Part shown: one piece after another, positions 52,148 to 61,563 of the stretch
Numbering within the stretch: position 1 is the stretch's first letter
How the letters are laid out: each line of letters opens with the position of its first letter
Source: Herbaspirillum seropedicae
GTDB taxonomy: Bacteria; Pseudomonadota; Gammaproteobacteria; Burkholderiales; Burkholderiaceae_D
DNA: 64,000 bases
Assembly: GCF_001040945.1 (NCBI RefSeq)
Contig: NZ_CP011930.1
Location: 5,079,021-5,143,020, forward strand
Direction of reading: 5' to 3'
Position numbers and translations under genes: made by a program
The notes under the pieces: generated by a model
What the model was told of the DNA's origin: nothing
The model's database searches: none
What the model saw: the letters and a program-made list of their open reading frames with translations, nothing else

Positions 52148-52311
52148 AGTTGGCATCCGCGCTGTTCTTCTGCCGCTAATTGCCACCTACCCGTTCGTCC
52201 TGAGTAGCGGCATAGCCGCGTATCGAAGGCGCGCCTGCGGGTCAACATCATGCGCGCCTTCGATACGGCCCAGGAGGGCCTACTCAGTCCGAACGGTTGC
52301 TGAGGATTGGA
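52148..52311. repeat. Palindromic repeat element, tandem copy B
   Basis: Second copy of the 165-base element, differing from copy A at only a few positions (for example TAGCCGCG for TGGCCGCG). Its outer edge lies directly beside the stop codon of the alcohol dehydrogenase gene at 52317, so it may act as the 3-prime end of that mRNA. Confidence 0.85.
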
Positions 52312-52316
52312 TGCGA

Positions 52317-53366
52317 TCAGGCCGCCAAGCTGGCGTTGTCGATCACGAAGCGGTACTTGACGTCGCCCTTGAGCATGCGCTCGTAGGCGGTGTTGATCTC
52401 GTCGGCGCGGATGAGTTCGATATCGGCGACGATGCCGTGCTCGGCGCAGAAGTCCAGCATCTCCTGGGTCTCGGGGATGCCGCCGATGAGCGAGCCGGCC
52501 AGCGAGCGGCGCTTCAGGATGAGGTTGAAGACGTTGGGCGAGGGATGCGGCGTGGCCGGCGCGCCCACCAGGGTCATGGTGCCTTCGCGCTTGAGCAGCG
52601 CCAGGAAAGCGTCGAGGTCATGCGGTGCCGCCACGGTGTTGAGGATGAAGTCGAAGCTCTTGGCATGCGCGGCCATTTCCTCGGCGTTACGCGAAACCAC
52701 GACTTCATCGGCGCCCAGCGCCTTGGCATCAGCGCGCTTGGAGTCGGAGGTGGTGAAGGCCACCACATGCGCGCCCATGGCGTGGGCGATCTTGATGCCC
52801 ATGTGACCCAGGCCGCCGATGCCGACCACGCCCACCTTCTTGCCCGGACCCGCGCCCCAGTGGCGCAGCGGCGAATAGGTGGTGATGCCGGCGCACAGCA
52901 GCGGCGCAACCGCGGCCAGGTCGGCTTCCGGATGGCGGATGTTGAGCACGTAGCGCTCATGCACCACGATCTGCTGCGAGTAGCCGCCCATGGTCCAGCC
53001 GGGGGCGTCGTCGGTCTTGCCGTTGTAGGTGCCGACCATGTTGTCGCAATAGTTTTCCAGGCCTTCGTCGCAGTCCGGGCAGCTCTGGCAGCTATCCACG
53101 ATACAGCCCACGCCGACCACATCGCCGACCTTGAACTTGCTCACGTGCGCGCCCACGGCGGCCACGCGCCCGACGATTTCATGGCCGGGGACGCAGGGAT
53201 ATTGGGTGCCGGCCCATTCGGAACGGATCTGGTGCAGGTCGGAGTGGCAGATGCCGCAATAGGCGATGTCGATCTGGACGTCGTGGGCGCCGGTGGCACG
53301 ACGGGTAATGTGCAGGTGTTCCAACGGCTTGTCGGCCGCGTGGGCGCCATAAGCGTGTACTTGCAT
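52317..53366 (-). CDS. Zinc-dependent alcohol dehydrogenase (YahK/CAD family)
   Basis: 349 residues of the medium-chain dehydrogenase superfamily. Catalytic zinc ligands are Cys40 (in CGICHSD), His62 (PGHE) and a later Cys; the structural zinc site is CQSCPDCDEGLENYC near 93-107. The nucleotide site is GVVGIGGLGHMG followed by TTSDSKRADAK, consistent with NADPH preference. The family reduces aliphatic and aromatic aldehydes (cinnamyl-alcohol type, YahK). AGGAGATCCC precedes the ATG at 53366. It stands alone; its 3-prime end abuts the palindromic repeats. Confidence 0.93.
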   Translation of the reverse strand: MQVHAYGAHAADKPLEHLHITRRATGAHDVQIDIAYCGICHSDLHQIRSEWAGTQYPCVPGHEIVGRVAAVGAHVSKFKVGDVVGVGCIVDSCQSCPDCDEGLENYCDNMVGTYNGKTDDAPGWTMGGYSQQIVVHERYVLNIRHPEADLAAVAPLLCAGITTYSPLRHWGAGPGKKVGVVGIGGLGHMGIKIAHAMGAHVVAFTTSDSKRADAKALGADEVVVSRNAEEMAAHAKSFDFILNTVAAPHDLDAFLALLKREGTMTLVGAPATPHPSPNVFNLILKRRSLAGSLIGGIPETQEMLDFCAEHGIVADIELIRADEINTAYERMLKGDVKYRFVIDNASLAA

Positions 53367-53681
53367 GGGATCTCCTGAGTAAGCTGGCGTTGAAGATGCA
53401 CAGGCCGATAAAGGGGAGCCTGTCATGGGACGGGATAGTGTGGCGTAGCGGCAAGCTGCCGGACAGACCTATTGCTCGGTGATTTCTGCCTAAAAATCCA
53501 CGACGGCAGCGGCAATGGTCGCGGCAGCGCTTGCCCGGAAAGACGCTGGCCACAGTGATTGCGCCCGATCCTGATGAAGCGGATCAGGCAGCCCGGGTTG
53601 GTTGGGCTGTGGGGGGTGGGGATTAGTTCCGATGCAGGGCCACGCCGAAAGCGCCGGGCCCATCGTATGCACGGCCGGCTT
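53367..53681. other. 315-base intergenic region, no gene seen
   Basis: It holds the alcohol dehydrogenase promoter side. An inverted repeat CCTGAT...ATCAGG at about 53573-53591 could terminate transcription from the minus-strand gene pair beyond. No convincing coding frame. Confidence 0.5.
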
Positions 53682-54134
53682 CTATCCAGCCGCACCAGAC
53701 TTGCGCGGACGCCCGCCTTTCTTGCCATTTTCACGCACCGCCAGGGTCTTTGCGAGAGTGCTGCGTGCGCCGTTACGGGTAGCAATCACGGTAGAGGCCA
53801 GCTTCATCAGTGAAGTGCTGGCGGCCACCAGTCCTGCGATGGAGACATGCAGATCGCGTTCTTCCAGGCACAAGGCGCTGCCGGCGTAGCCGAGCTCGAT
53901 CCGGCCCAGTTCGGCGCGGGTGAGCGAAGCCAGTTCCGCGTAATTGGCGACGGGAAGAAGAATCGCCGTCTGATCAGCGAAATGCACCGCCAAGGCCTCC
54001 CATTGCGGCAGATAGCTCACCTGCGTGGCATGGGGGGAGGCAGCGCGGCGTCGGCGTCCTACCGCAATGGCCTGTTCCATCACTTCTTCGGTGACCGGCT
54101 CGTTGTCCCGCTTCTTCGCCTTGATCGTCGTCAT
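53682..54134 (-). CDS. DUF2442-family protein
   Basis: 150 residues. The middle (YLPQWEALAVHFADQTAILL, PVANYAELASLTRAELGRIE) matches the DUF2442 pattern. It is flanked by a basic N-terminus (KAKKRDN) and a basic, Lys/Gly/Arg-rich C-terminus (ENGKKGGRPRKSGAAG) that could bind nucleic acid. Its ATG overlaps the stop of the DUF4160-like gene (54131-54134, ATGA). DUF2442 and DUF4160 genes are frequently paired, and a toxin-antitoxin role has been proposed but not shown for this pair. Confidence 0.75.
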   Translation of the reverse strand: MTTIKAKKRDNEPVTEEVMEQAIAVGRRRRAASPHATQVSYLPQWEALAVHFADQTAILLPVANYAELASLTRAELGRIELGYAGSALCLEERDLHVSIAGLVAASTSLMKLASTVIATRNGARSTLAKTLAVRENGKKGGRPRKSGAAG

Positions 54135-54559
54135 AGTTCAATCTCCAAGGGGCCGCGCTGGCCCACCAGTTGCAATAAGGTCCGGTCATGCCAGGGATCG
54201 TAGCGCGCCCATAGGATGTCCATGGCCGCCACCCGATACTGATTCGGGCTGACGATCTCTTCGGCCCGCGCATCCCACTGCTGGTTGTCCAGGCAGACGG
54301 TATGGCGGCTGAGCCACCAACACTGGCGCGCGCGCCGCACATGGACCGGCTCCTCGATCACTTGGCGCAGTTTTTCCAGCAAAGCAGCGCTGGGCGCATG
54401 AGCCAAGGGGATCACATCCCACAAGGCGACGCCGTTATGCCAGAAGCTGAACCGGTAACGCGCCTCCCATCGCCCGCTACCAACATGAACATGCGGTGGG
54501 CAATGTTCGTTGCGCGTAAATAGAGAAACCACCAAGCCTTGGTAAGTGCAGATTCTCAT
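54131..54559 (-). CDS. DUF4160-like protein
   Basis: 142 residues. The first 50 residues contain the DUF4160 hallmark NEHCPPHVHVGSGRWEARYR (Pro-Pro-His-x-His). The rest (RHTVCLDNQQWDARAEEI) is longer than typical DUF4160 proteins and may include a second small domain. It is translationally coupled to the DUF2442 gene. The start at 54559 lies 3 bases from a 17-base inverted repeat, suggesting autoregulation. Function unknown. Confidence 0.7.
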   Translation of the reverse strand: MRICTYQGLVVSLFTRNEHCPPHVHVGSGRWEARYRFSFWHNGVALWDVIPLAHAPSAALLEKLRQVIEEPVHVRRARQCWWLSRHTVCLDNQQWDARAEEIVSPNQYRVAAMDILWARYDPWHDRTLLQLVGQRGPLEIEL

Positions 54560-54561
54560 AA

Positions 54562-54578
54562 AACCTAGCCGTTAGGTT
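54562..54578. promoter_or_regulatory. AACCTA-5-TAGGTT palindrome at the DUF4160 start
   Basis: AACCTA at 54562-54567 and TAGGTT at 54573-54578, three bases upstream of the ATG and overlapping the only Shine-Dalgarno-like AGG. Such placement allows a small DNA-binding protein from the pair to shut off its own gene, as in many toxin-antitoxin operons. Confidence 0.45.
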
Positions 54579-54782
54579 ATTTGAAGGATGGCCCCAATGC
54601 AAGTCTTGCGGACGAACCAGGCCCCATGACGTAACAGCATGGAGCGTAGATACAACACCGGGTGACGGGAAGGGGAGCGATTGCGTCGCTGCCGTGAGCA
54701 GCACGCAATCGGAAGAGGCTAGGGAGGAAGAAGGGAGATGTCAGCAGCAACAGTCATCTATCACTGCCTTGTTCGAATTTTG

Positions 54783-55847
54783 TCAGTCCCGCACACCCAG
54801 CCGATAAGCGGTGGTCTGCCGATACACCTGCCCCGGCCGCAGGATCACGGCTTCGCACAAGGGGGTATTGACCTGGTCGGGATAGGACTGCGCCTCCAGG
54901 CAGAAGCCATCATGGATGGCATACGGCTGTTCGCCCCGGCCCTCGACTCCGGAGAGGAAGTTGCCACTGTAGAACTGCAGGCCGATCTCGGTGGTGGACA
55001 CGCGCAGCTCACGGCCCGAGCCCGGCTCATAGACGGTGGCGACCTCGCGCAGGGCCTGGGCGATGCGGCCTTCGCCGGGGGCGGGCTCGCGCTCGCTGCG
55101 CAGGCAATAGCAATGGTCGAAGCCGCCAGCGAGCTTCAACTGCGGATCGGGCCAGTCCAGCCGGGGGCCGATGGGCGCGGGCTGGCGGAAATCGAAGGCG
55201 CTGCCGGCCACCTCGGCGCGGCCCACCGGGATGAGCTTGGCATCGACCTGCAGATAGGCGTCGGCATCGATGGCGATGATGTGGTCGCGGATGTCGCTGG
55301 CGCCGCCGTTGAGGTTGAAGTAGGCGTGCGAGGTCAGGTTGATGGGGGTGGCGGCGTCGCTGGTGGCGGTGTAGTCGATGCGCAGTTGGCCTTCGTCGTC
55401 CAGCCGGTACAGCACCGAGGCCATCACCGTGCCGGGAAAGCCGGCCTGGCCAGCCGGCGAGACCAGCATCAGGCGCAAGCCCTCGGGATCAGGCTGGACC
55501 TGCCACAACTGGCGGTGGAAGCCTTCCACGCCGCCATGCAGGTGATTCTCCCCTTCATTGCAATCGACCTGGTGCGCCACGCCGTCGAGGTTGAAACGGC
55601 CAGCGGCGATGCGGTTGCCCCAGCGGCCCACGATGGCGCCGAAATAGGCCGGATTGTGCTGGTACTGCTGCACATCGGCAAAGCCCAGCAGGACGTCGGC
55701 CTCGCGGCCATAGCGGTCCGGCGCCCACCAGTTGATCATGCTGGCGCCGAGGTTGCTGATGGTCACGCGCATGCCGGTGTGGTTGCGCAGGGTGTAGAGC
55801 TGGACGCCGTTGGCGGCGGTGGTGTGGGAGAGTGTGAAGTGCGTCAT
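54783..55847 (-). CDS. galM: Galactose mutarotase (aldose 1-epimerase)
   Basis: 354 residues. GalM signatures are visible: YFGAIVGRWGNRIAAGRF, NHLHGGVEGFHRQLW (His), LTSHAYFNLNG (His and Tyr of the active site) and LQFYSGNFLSG. It interconverts alpha- and beta-anomers of aldoses, here presumably xylose before oxidation. Its start overlaps the stop of xylR (ATGA at 55844-55847), so both are one transcript. Length is normal for the family. Confidence 0.94.
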   Translation of the reverse strand: MTHFTLSHTTAANGVQLYTLRNHTGMRVTISNLGASMINWWAPDRYGREADVLLGFADVQQYQHNPAYFGAIVGRWGNRIAAGRFNLDGVAHQVDCNEGENHLHGGVEGFHRQLWQVQPDPEGLRLMLVSPAGQAGFPGTVMASVLYRLDDEGQLRIDYTATSDAATPINLTSHAYFNLNGGASDIRDHIIAIDADAYLQVDAKLIPVGRAEVAGSAFDFRQPAPIGPRLDWPDPQLKLAGGFDHCYCLRSEREPAPGEGRIAQALREVATVYEPGSGRELRVSTTEIGLQFYSGNFLSGVEGRGEQPYAIHDGFCLEAQSYPDQVNTPLCEAVILRPGQVYRQTTAYRLGVRD

Positions 55848-57100
55848 CGTGTCGGTTCTAGTAGGGTGGTCCCTGCGGATTTCTTTTTCTGCCGGGCGGC
55901 AGGCGCGGCTGCGCGCTCCAGCCCGGCGGCGAATTGTTCCTGGTATTCCCTGGGCGTGCAGCCCAGTTCACGCTTGAAGACGGCGTGCATGTATTGCACC
56001 GAGGTAAAGCCGCAACTCACGGCGATCTCGGCGGCATGGCTGCCGGCCTGCTCCAGCAGGCGCTTGGCGGCGTCGAGCTTGAAGCGCAGGATCTCGTCGT
56101 GGACGCTACGGCCCAGCTCGCGGCGGAAATACCATTCCAGCGAGGAGCGCGAGATGCCCACGTAATCGGCCACCTGGTCGGTCTTGATGCCCTGGCAGGC
56201 GTACTGCCGGATGAAATGCAGCGCCTGCATCACATGCGGATGGTTGCGCACCTCGTGGCGGCTGGAGGCCAGCACATTGATGCCCACCGGCGGCACCATG
56301 ATGCGGGTGTCGGGAAAACGCGCCCCATGCAGCATCTGGTGCAGCAGGTGGGCAGCGGTGCGGCCCATTTCCACGCTGCCCTGGATCACCGAACTGAGCG
56401 GAATGCGCGTCAACACCCGCGCCAGCGGATCATTGTCGATGCCGATCAGGGCCACCTGTTCCGGCACGGCAATGCCGGCGAACAGGCAGGCCTGCAGCAA
56501 CTGCCGCGCGCGCGCATCGGTCACTGCAATGATGCCTACCGGCTTGGGCAGGCTGCGCACCCAGGCGATCTGCTGCTCCACGGCGGTATCCCAGGACTGC
56601 GCGCTGGTGCCCACGCCCCGGTAGATATGGCCAGCGATGCCGTCGGCCCCGGTCAGGTCGGTGAAGATGCGTTCGCGCTCCTGGGCCCAGCGGTTGCAAT
56701 CGGACTCGGGCAGGCTGAACAGGGCGAAATGCTGCAGGCCGGCTTCGATCAGATGATCGTAGGCCAGCTTGACCATCTTGTAGTTGTCGGTGGCCACATA
56801 GGGGCGATTGGCCGGGTATTGGGAGGGATCGGCGTAGGAACCGCCGATGGCCACCACCGGCAGTTGCACCCCTTCCAGCGCGGCCGTGGTGACCGGGTCG
56901 TCGAAGTCGGCAATGATGCCGTGCCCGGCCCAGCGCTCGATGCCCTGCGGGCGGCAGCGGAAATCCTCTTCCAGGTACAGGTCCCAGGAAGCGCGGGTGC
57001 TGCTGATGTATTCGCCGATGCCGGCGATGATTTCGCGGTCAAAGATCTTGTTGCCATTGAAGAGCAACGCAATCCGGTGCACCGTGGGTGCTTTTGCCAC
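55844..57100 (-). CDS. xylR: XylR, xylose-responsive AraC-family activator
   Basis: 418 residues from GTG 57100, which has AGGAG seven bases upstream; in-frame ATGs at 57205 and 57172 lack a site. The N-terminal ~270 residues are a LacI/periplasmic-binding-like sensor (RIALLFNGNKIFDREIIAGI, ATDNYKMVKLAYDHLIEAGL, VALIGIDNDPLARVLTRIPL), followed by an AraC HTH (QVADYVGISRSSLEWYFRRE, AVSCGFTSVQYMHAVFKREL). This two-part layout is that of XylR. It is divergent from xylFGH. Confidence 0.93.
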   Translation of the reverse strand: MAKAPTVHRIALLFNGNKIFDREIIAGIGEYISSTRASWDLYLEEDFRCRPQGIERWAGHGIIADFDDPVTTAALEGVQLPVVAIGGSYADPSQYPANRPYVATDNYKMVKLAYDHLIEAGLQHFALFSLPESDCNRWAQERERIFTDLTGADGIAGHIYRGVGTSAQSWDTAVEQQIAWVRSLPKPVGIIAVTDARARQLLQACLFAGIAVPEQVALIGIDNDPLARVLTRIPLSSVIQGSVEMGRTAAHLLHQMLHGARFPDTRIMVPPVGINVLASSRHEVRNHPHVMQALHFIRQYACQGIKTDQVADYVGISRSSLEWYFRRELGRSVHDEILRFKLDAAKRLLEQAGSHAAEIAVSCGFTSVQYMHAVFKRELGCTPREYQEQFAAGLERAAAPAARQKKKSAGTTLLEPTR

Positions 57101-57441
57101 GCTCTGTCTCCTGTCTGGCGGCGTCGCCGGGCGCGCCGTTTTTTTATCTGGTGAGGAATTGTAGCGAGTCATCGCCGTACTGGCCGATATGTGCTCCTGC
57201 AACAAAAAGAATCACTATGACGTTTGGTGAATTTCGTAATTGTAGATTGGATTGGCGCGGGGCTAGTATCCCCTTCGCACCATCATGCGGCGTGACCCCC
57301 ACCGGACCAGCTTGGCCCCACGCGCCCTCCGGAAGCGAATGCCCCAAAAGGGATCACTCTTGGGGATGACTCTTTCCACCGGACAACGCCGCTTCAAAAA
57401 TCATAATCAATTCAAATTCAATTCAAATCGGAGACTGGACT
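57101..57441. promoter_or_regulatory. xylR/xylFGH divergent control region
   Basis: 341 bases. TTGTAG at 57240-57245 and TAGTAT at 57264-57269, 18 bases apart, are a weak sigma-70 candidate for xylF. A hairpin CCCCAA (57342-57347)/TTGGGG (57360-57365) lies in the leader, and AATTCAA-type direct repeats run from 57408 to 57430. XylR half sites could not be assigned with confidence. No small gene seen. Confidence 0.35.
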
Positions 57442-58458
57442 ATGAAGGCAATGCTGAAGAAGACCGTATTGGCGCTGATGACCGTGACCACCCTGTCCAT
57501 GGTGGCCGGCAGCGCCATGGCCGACGCCAAGAATCCCAAGATCGGTTTTTCCATCGATGACCTGCGCGTGGAGCGCTGGGCCCGTGACCGCGACTTCTTC
57601 ACCGCCGCGGCTGAAAAGCTGGGCGCCAAGGTCTACGTGCAATCGGCCGACGCCAGCGAGCAGCGCCAGATCTCCCAGATCGAGAACCTGATCTCGCGCG
57701 GCGTGGACGTGATCGTCATCGTCCCCTTCAACGCCACGGTGCTGACCAACACCATCAAGGAAGCCAAGAAGGCCGGCATCAAGGTGCTCTCCTATGACCG
57801 CCTGATCCTCAACGCCGACGTCGATGCCTACATCTCCTTCGATAACGAGAAGGTCGGTGAAATGCAGGCCGAGGGCATCCTCAAGGTCAAGAACAAGGGC
57901 AACTTCTTCCTCCTGGGCGGCTCGCCCACCGACAACAATGCCAAGATGTTCCGCGAAGGCCAGATGAAGGCCTTGAAGCCCTACATCGACAAGGGCGACA
58001 TCAAGATCGTCGGCCAGCAGTGGGTCAAGGAATGGAACCCGACCGAGGCGCTGTCCATCGTCGAGAATGCGCTGACGGCCAACAACAACAAGATCGACGC
58101 CATCGTGGCGTCCAATGACGGCACCGCTGGCGGTGCGATCCAGGCCCTGGCGGCGCAGAAGCTGGCCGGCAAGGTGCCGGTCTCGGGCCAGGACGCCGAC
58201 CTGGCCGCGGTCAAGCGCGTCGTGGCCGGCACCCAGACCATGACCGTCTACAAGCCCTTGAAGCAGATCGCCACCGAGGCAGCCAAGCTGTCCGTGGAAC
58301 TGGCCCGCAACGAGAAGCCGACCTACAACGCCCAGTATGACAACGGCTTCAAGAAGGTCGACAGCCTGTTGCTCAAGCCCATCCTGCTGACCAAGGAAAA
58401 CGTCAAGGTCCTGGTCGATGACGGCTTCTACACCCAGGCCCAGATCGACGGCCGCTGA
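57442..58458 (+). CDS. xylF: D-xylose ABC transporter, substrate-binding protein
   Basis: 338 residues. The signal peptide ends GSAMA-DA near residue 27. It is an XylF-type Periplasmic_Binding_4 protein: KIGFSIDDLRVERWARDRDF, YVQSADASEQRQISQIENLI, SYDRLILNADVDAYISFDNE, GGSPTDNNAKMFREGQMKAL, VASNDGTAGGAIQALAAQKL, GQDADLAAVKRVVAGTQTMT. The D90/N/W positions that hold xylose are in place. GGAGACTGGACT precedes the ATG. First gene of the xylFGH operon. Confidence 0.95.
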   Translation: MKAMLKKTVLALMTVTTLSMVAGSAMADAKNPKIGFSIDDLRVERWARDRDFFTAAAEKLGAKVYVQSADASEQRQISQIENLISRGVDVIVIVPFNATVLTNTIKEAKKAGIKVLSYDRLILNADVDAYISFDNEKVGEMQAEGILKVKNKGNFFLLGGSPTDNNAKMFREGQMKALKPYIDKGDIKIVGQQWVKEWNPTEALSIVENALTANNNKIDAIVASNDGTAGGAIQALAAQKLAGKVPVSGQDADLAAVKRVVAGTQTMTVYKPLKQIATEAAKLSVELARNEKPTYNAQYDNGFKKVDSLLLKPILLTKENVKVLVDDGFYTQAQIDGR

Positions 58459-58560
58459 TCCCTGAGTCAAGCATGCCGGCTGCTCCCCCCGTGGCAGCCG
58501 GCATCGCCGTCTGCGCATCCTCCGCGCGCAGACCCCGGAGACTTACTGGAAAGAACAGGC

Positions 58561-60117
58561 ATGTCCGAGTATCTGTTAGAAATGAAAGGCATCGTCAAGA
58601 GCTTTGGCGGTGTGCGCGCCCTCAACGGCATCGACATCAAGATCCGGCCCGGCGAATGCGTGGGCCTGTGCGGTGAAAACGGCGCGGGCAAGTCCACGCT
58701 GATGAAGATCCTCTCCGGCGTCTATCCCCACGGCACCTGGGAGGGCGAGATCCTCTGGGATGGCAAGCCGCTGCAGGCCCATTCGGTGCGCGACACCGAA
58801 GCCGCCGGCATCGTCATCATCCACCAGGAACTGATGCTGGTGCCCGAGCTGTCGGTGGCCGAGAACATCTTCATGGGCCACGAGATCACCCTGCCCGGTG
58901 GACGCATGAACTACCCGGCCATGTATCGCCGCGCCGAAGAACTGATGCGCGAACTGAACATGCCCGACATCAACGTGGCCCTGCCGGTCTCGCAATATGG
59001 CGGCGGCCACCAGCAGCTGGTGGAAATCGCCAAGGCGCTCAACAAGGATGCGCGCCTCTTGATCCTGGATGAGCCGTCCTCCTCGCTGACCGCCTCCGAG
59101 ATCGGCGTGCTGCTCAAGATCATCAAGGACCTGAAGGCGCGTGGCGTGGCCTGCGTCTACATCTCGCACAAGCTCGACGAAGTGGCCGAGGTCTGCGACA
59201 CCATCTCGGTCATCCGCGACGGCAAGCACATCGCCACCACGCCAATGCAAGAGATGGATGTGGACAAGATCATCACCCAGATGGTCGGCCGCGAGATCAC
59301 CGCCATGTACCCCGAACGCAACCACGCCATCGGCGAGGTGGTGCTGGAGGCGCGCAACATCACCTGCTACGACATCGACAATCCGCGCCGCAAGCGCGTC
59401 GATGACGTGTCCTTCTCGGTGCGTCGCGGTGAGATCCTGGGCATTGCCGGCCTGGTCGGCGCGGGCCGCACCGAACTGGTGTCGGCCATCTTCGGCGCCT
59501 ATCGCGGGCGTTACGAAGGCCAGGTGCTGCTGGAGGGCAAGCCGGCCGATACCAGCTCGCCCCTGAAGTCCATCCGCCGCGGCCTGTGCATGGTGCCGGA
59601 AGACCGCAAGCACCATGGCATCGTGCCGGATCTGGATGTGGGCCAGAACATCACCCTGACCGTGCTCAACCGTTTCTCGCGCGGCAGCCGCATCGATGGC
59701 AGCGCTGAACTCAAGACCATCCAGGACGAGATCGGCCGCATGCGCGTCAAGACCGCCACGCCCTTCCTGCCCATCACCAGCCTGTCCGGCGGCAACCAGC
59801 AAAAGGCCGTGCTGGCCAAGATGCTGCTGGCCCAGCCCAAGGTGCTGATCCTGGACGAACCCACGCGCGGCGTGGACGTCGGCGCCAAGGCCGAGATCTA
59901 TCGCCTCATCTCCGAACTGGCCAAGGCCGGGCTGGCCATCATCATGGTCTCCTCCGAACTGGCCGAGGTGCTGGGCGTGTCGGACCGCGTGCTGGTGATC
60001 GGCGAAGGCCGCCTGCGCGGCGACTTCGTCAACGACAACCTGAGCCAGGAAACCGTGCTGGCCGCAGCGATCAACCAACCCGTGCCACAGGCCACGCCCC
60101 GTGCGGCGGCGGGCTGA
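58561..60117 (+). CDS. xylG: D-xylose ABC transporter, ATP-binding protein
   Basis: 518 residues with two ATPase halves as in all CUT2 sugar importers. The first has Walker [10 protein letters not shown] (38-46), an unusual [16 protein letters not shown] signature and [12 protein letters not shown]. The second half has [16 protein letters not shown] in place of a classic P-loop, [16 protein letters not shown] and [14 protein letters not shown]. The degenerate second P-loop is normal for this family. About 100 bases follow xylF. Confidence 0.95.
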   Translation: MSEYLLEMKGIVKSFGGVRALNGIDIKIRPGECVGLCGENGAGKSTLMKILSGVYPHGTWEGEILWDGKPLQAHSVRDTEAAGIVIIHQELMLVPELSVAENIFMGHEITLPGGRMNYPAMYRRAEELMRELNMPDINVALPVSQYGGGHQQLVEIAKALNKDARLLILDEPSSSLTASEIGVLLKIIKDLKARGVACVYISHKLDEVAEVCDTISVIRDGKHIATTPMQEMDVDKIITQMVGREITAMYPERNHAIGEVVLEARNITCYDIDNPRRKRVDDVSFSVRRGEILGIAGLVGAGRTELVSAIFGAYRGRYEGQVLLEGKPADTSSPLKSIRRGLCMVPEDRKHHGIVPDLDVGQNITLTVLNRFSRGSRIDGSAELKTIQDEIGRMRVKTATPFLPITSLSGGNQQKAVLAKMLLAQPKVLILDEPTRGVDVGAKAEIYRLISELAKAGLAIIMVSSELAEVLGVSDRVLVIGEGRLRGDFVNDNLSQETVLAAAINQPVPQATPRAAAG

Positions 60118-60142
60118 ACAAAAACCACAAGGTGAATCCGGT

Positions 60143-61300
60143 ATGACTTCAAGCACCCTGGCCAGCATGGCCGACCTCAAGCAGGTATTCCGCCGTTACA
60201 AGATCATTGCGCTCTTGATCGCCATCGCCATCATCTGGGGCTTCTTCAGCTTCATGACCGATGGCGGCTTCGTGACGCCCCGCAATCTCTCCAACCTGTT
60301 GCGCCAGATGTCGGTGACCGGCATCCTGGCCTGTGGCATGGTGCTGGTCATCATCGCCGGTGAAATCGACCTGTCGGTGGGTTCGCTGCTGGGCCTGCTG
60401 GGTGGCCTCGCCGCGCTGCTGGACGTGAGCCACCACCTGCCGCTGGCGCTGAACCTGGTGCTGGCGCTGGGCTTCGGCCTGGCGCTGGGCCTGCTCAATG
60501 GCTATCTCACCGCCTACCTGGGCATTCCCTCCTTCATCGTCGGCCTGGGCGGGATGCTGGCCTTCCGCGGCATCCTGCTGGGCATCACCGGCGGCCTGAC
60601 CATCGCCCCGGTGTCGGACAACATGGTCTACCTCGGCCAGGGCTACCTGCCGCCGCAGATGGGCGTGGCGCTGGGCATTGCACTGTTCGTGCTGGCGGTC
60701 GCGCTGACCTGGATGAGCCGCGTGAACCGCAGCCGCCATGGCCTGCCGCTGGCGGCGCTCTGGCGCGATGCGCTCAAGGTGGTCGTCATCGGTGCGGTGC
60801 TGCTGGCCTTCGTGCGCACGCTCAACAGCTATGACGGCATCCCCGTGCCGGTGCTGCTGTTGCTGGCGCTGCTGGGCCTGTTCAGCTACGTGAGCACGCA
60901 GACCGTGTTTGGCCGCCGCATCTATTCGGTGGGCAGCAACATGGAAGCCACCCGCCTGTCGGGCGTGAATGTGCAGGCGGTCAAGCTGTGGGTGTTCGGC
61001 ATCATGGGTGTGATGTGCGCGCTGGCCGGCCTGGTCAACACCGCGCGCCTGGCTGCCGGTTCGCCCTCGGCGGGCAACATGGGCGAACTGGATGCGATCG
61101 CGGCCTGCTTCATCGGCGGCACCTCCATGCGCGGCGGCTCCGGCACCATCTATGGCGCGCTGATCGGCGCGCTGGTGATGGCCAGTCTCGACAACGGCAT
61201 GTCCATGCTGGACGTAGGCACCTACTGGCAGATGATCGTCAAGGGCAGCATCCTGGTGCTGGCGGTGTGGGTCGATGTGAGCACCCGTTCGGGCCGTTGA
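60143..61300 (+). CDS. xylH: D-xylose ABC transporter, permease
   Basis: 385 residues with about ten helices. BPD_transp_2 (CUT2) motifs are NLSNLLRQMSVTGILACGMV, IIAGEIDLSVGSLLGLLGG, YLGIPSFIVGLGGMLAFRGI, VFGRRIYSVGSNMEATRLSG and ACFIGGTSMRGGSGTIYGAL. AAGGTGAA precedes the ATG at 60143. With XylF and XylG it completes the xylose importer. A large palindromic repeat lies 67 bases after its stop. Confidence 0.94.
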   Translation: MTSSTLASMADLKQVFRRYKIIALLIAIAIIWGFFSFMTDGGFVTPRNLSNLLRQMSVTGILACGMVLVIIAGEIDLSVGSLLGLLGGLAALLDVSHHLPLALNLVLALGFGLALGLLNGYLTAYLGIPSFIVGLGGMLAFRGILLGITGGLTIAPVSDNMVYLGQGYLPPQMGVALGIALFVLAVALTWMSRVNRSRHGLPLAALWRDALKVVVIGAVLLAFVRTLNSYDGIPVPVLLLLALLGLFSYVSTQTVFGRRIYSVGSNMEATRLSGVNVQAVKLWVFGIMGVMCALAGLVNTARLAAGSPSAGNMGELDAIAACFIGGTSMRGGSGTIYGALIGALVMASLDNGMSMLDVGTYWQMIVKGSILVLAVWVDVSTRSGR

Positions 61301-61366
61301 ACCTGGCAAGGCGATGGCCTCAATACCGTTCGGACGACTGACTGACGTGACGCAAAAAACTGACTA

Positions 61367-61467
61367 CCGTTCGGACTGAGTAGGCCCTTGGGCCGTATCG
61401 AAGGCGCTCTGGCGCAAACGTAGGAGCGCCTTCGATACGCGGCCATGCCGCTACTCAGTCCGAACGG
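61367..61467. repeat. Palindromic repeat element, copy C
   Basis: About 101 bases, from ACCGTTCGGACTGAGTAG through GTATCGAAGGCGC, a loop, GGAGCGCCTTCGATACG and CTACTCAGTCCGAACGG. It is an imperfect hairpin of the same family as the pair at 51963-52311. A short fragment ACCGTTCGGACGACTGACTG at 61325 precedes it. It lies between xylH and xylB, so it may split the transcript into a transport and a catabolic half. Confidence 0.85.
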
Positions 61468-61563
61468 AAGGGGATGAAAACGACATCCGTTTTCTTCTCC
61501 GAATGACCTGATCAATTTTCCGGGCCGCACCTGCGGCCCATCCTATCCTCTGGAGTACCAAGC

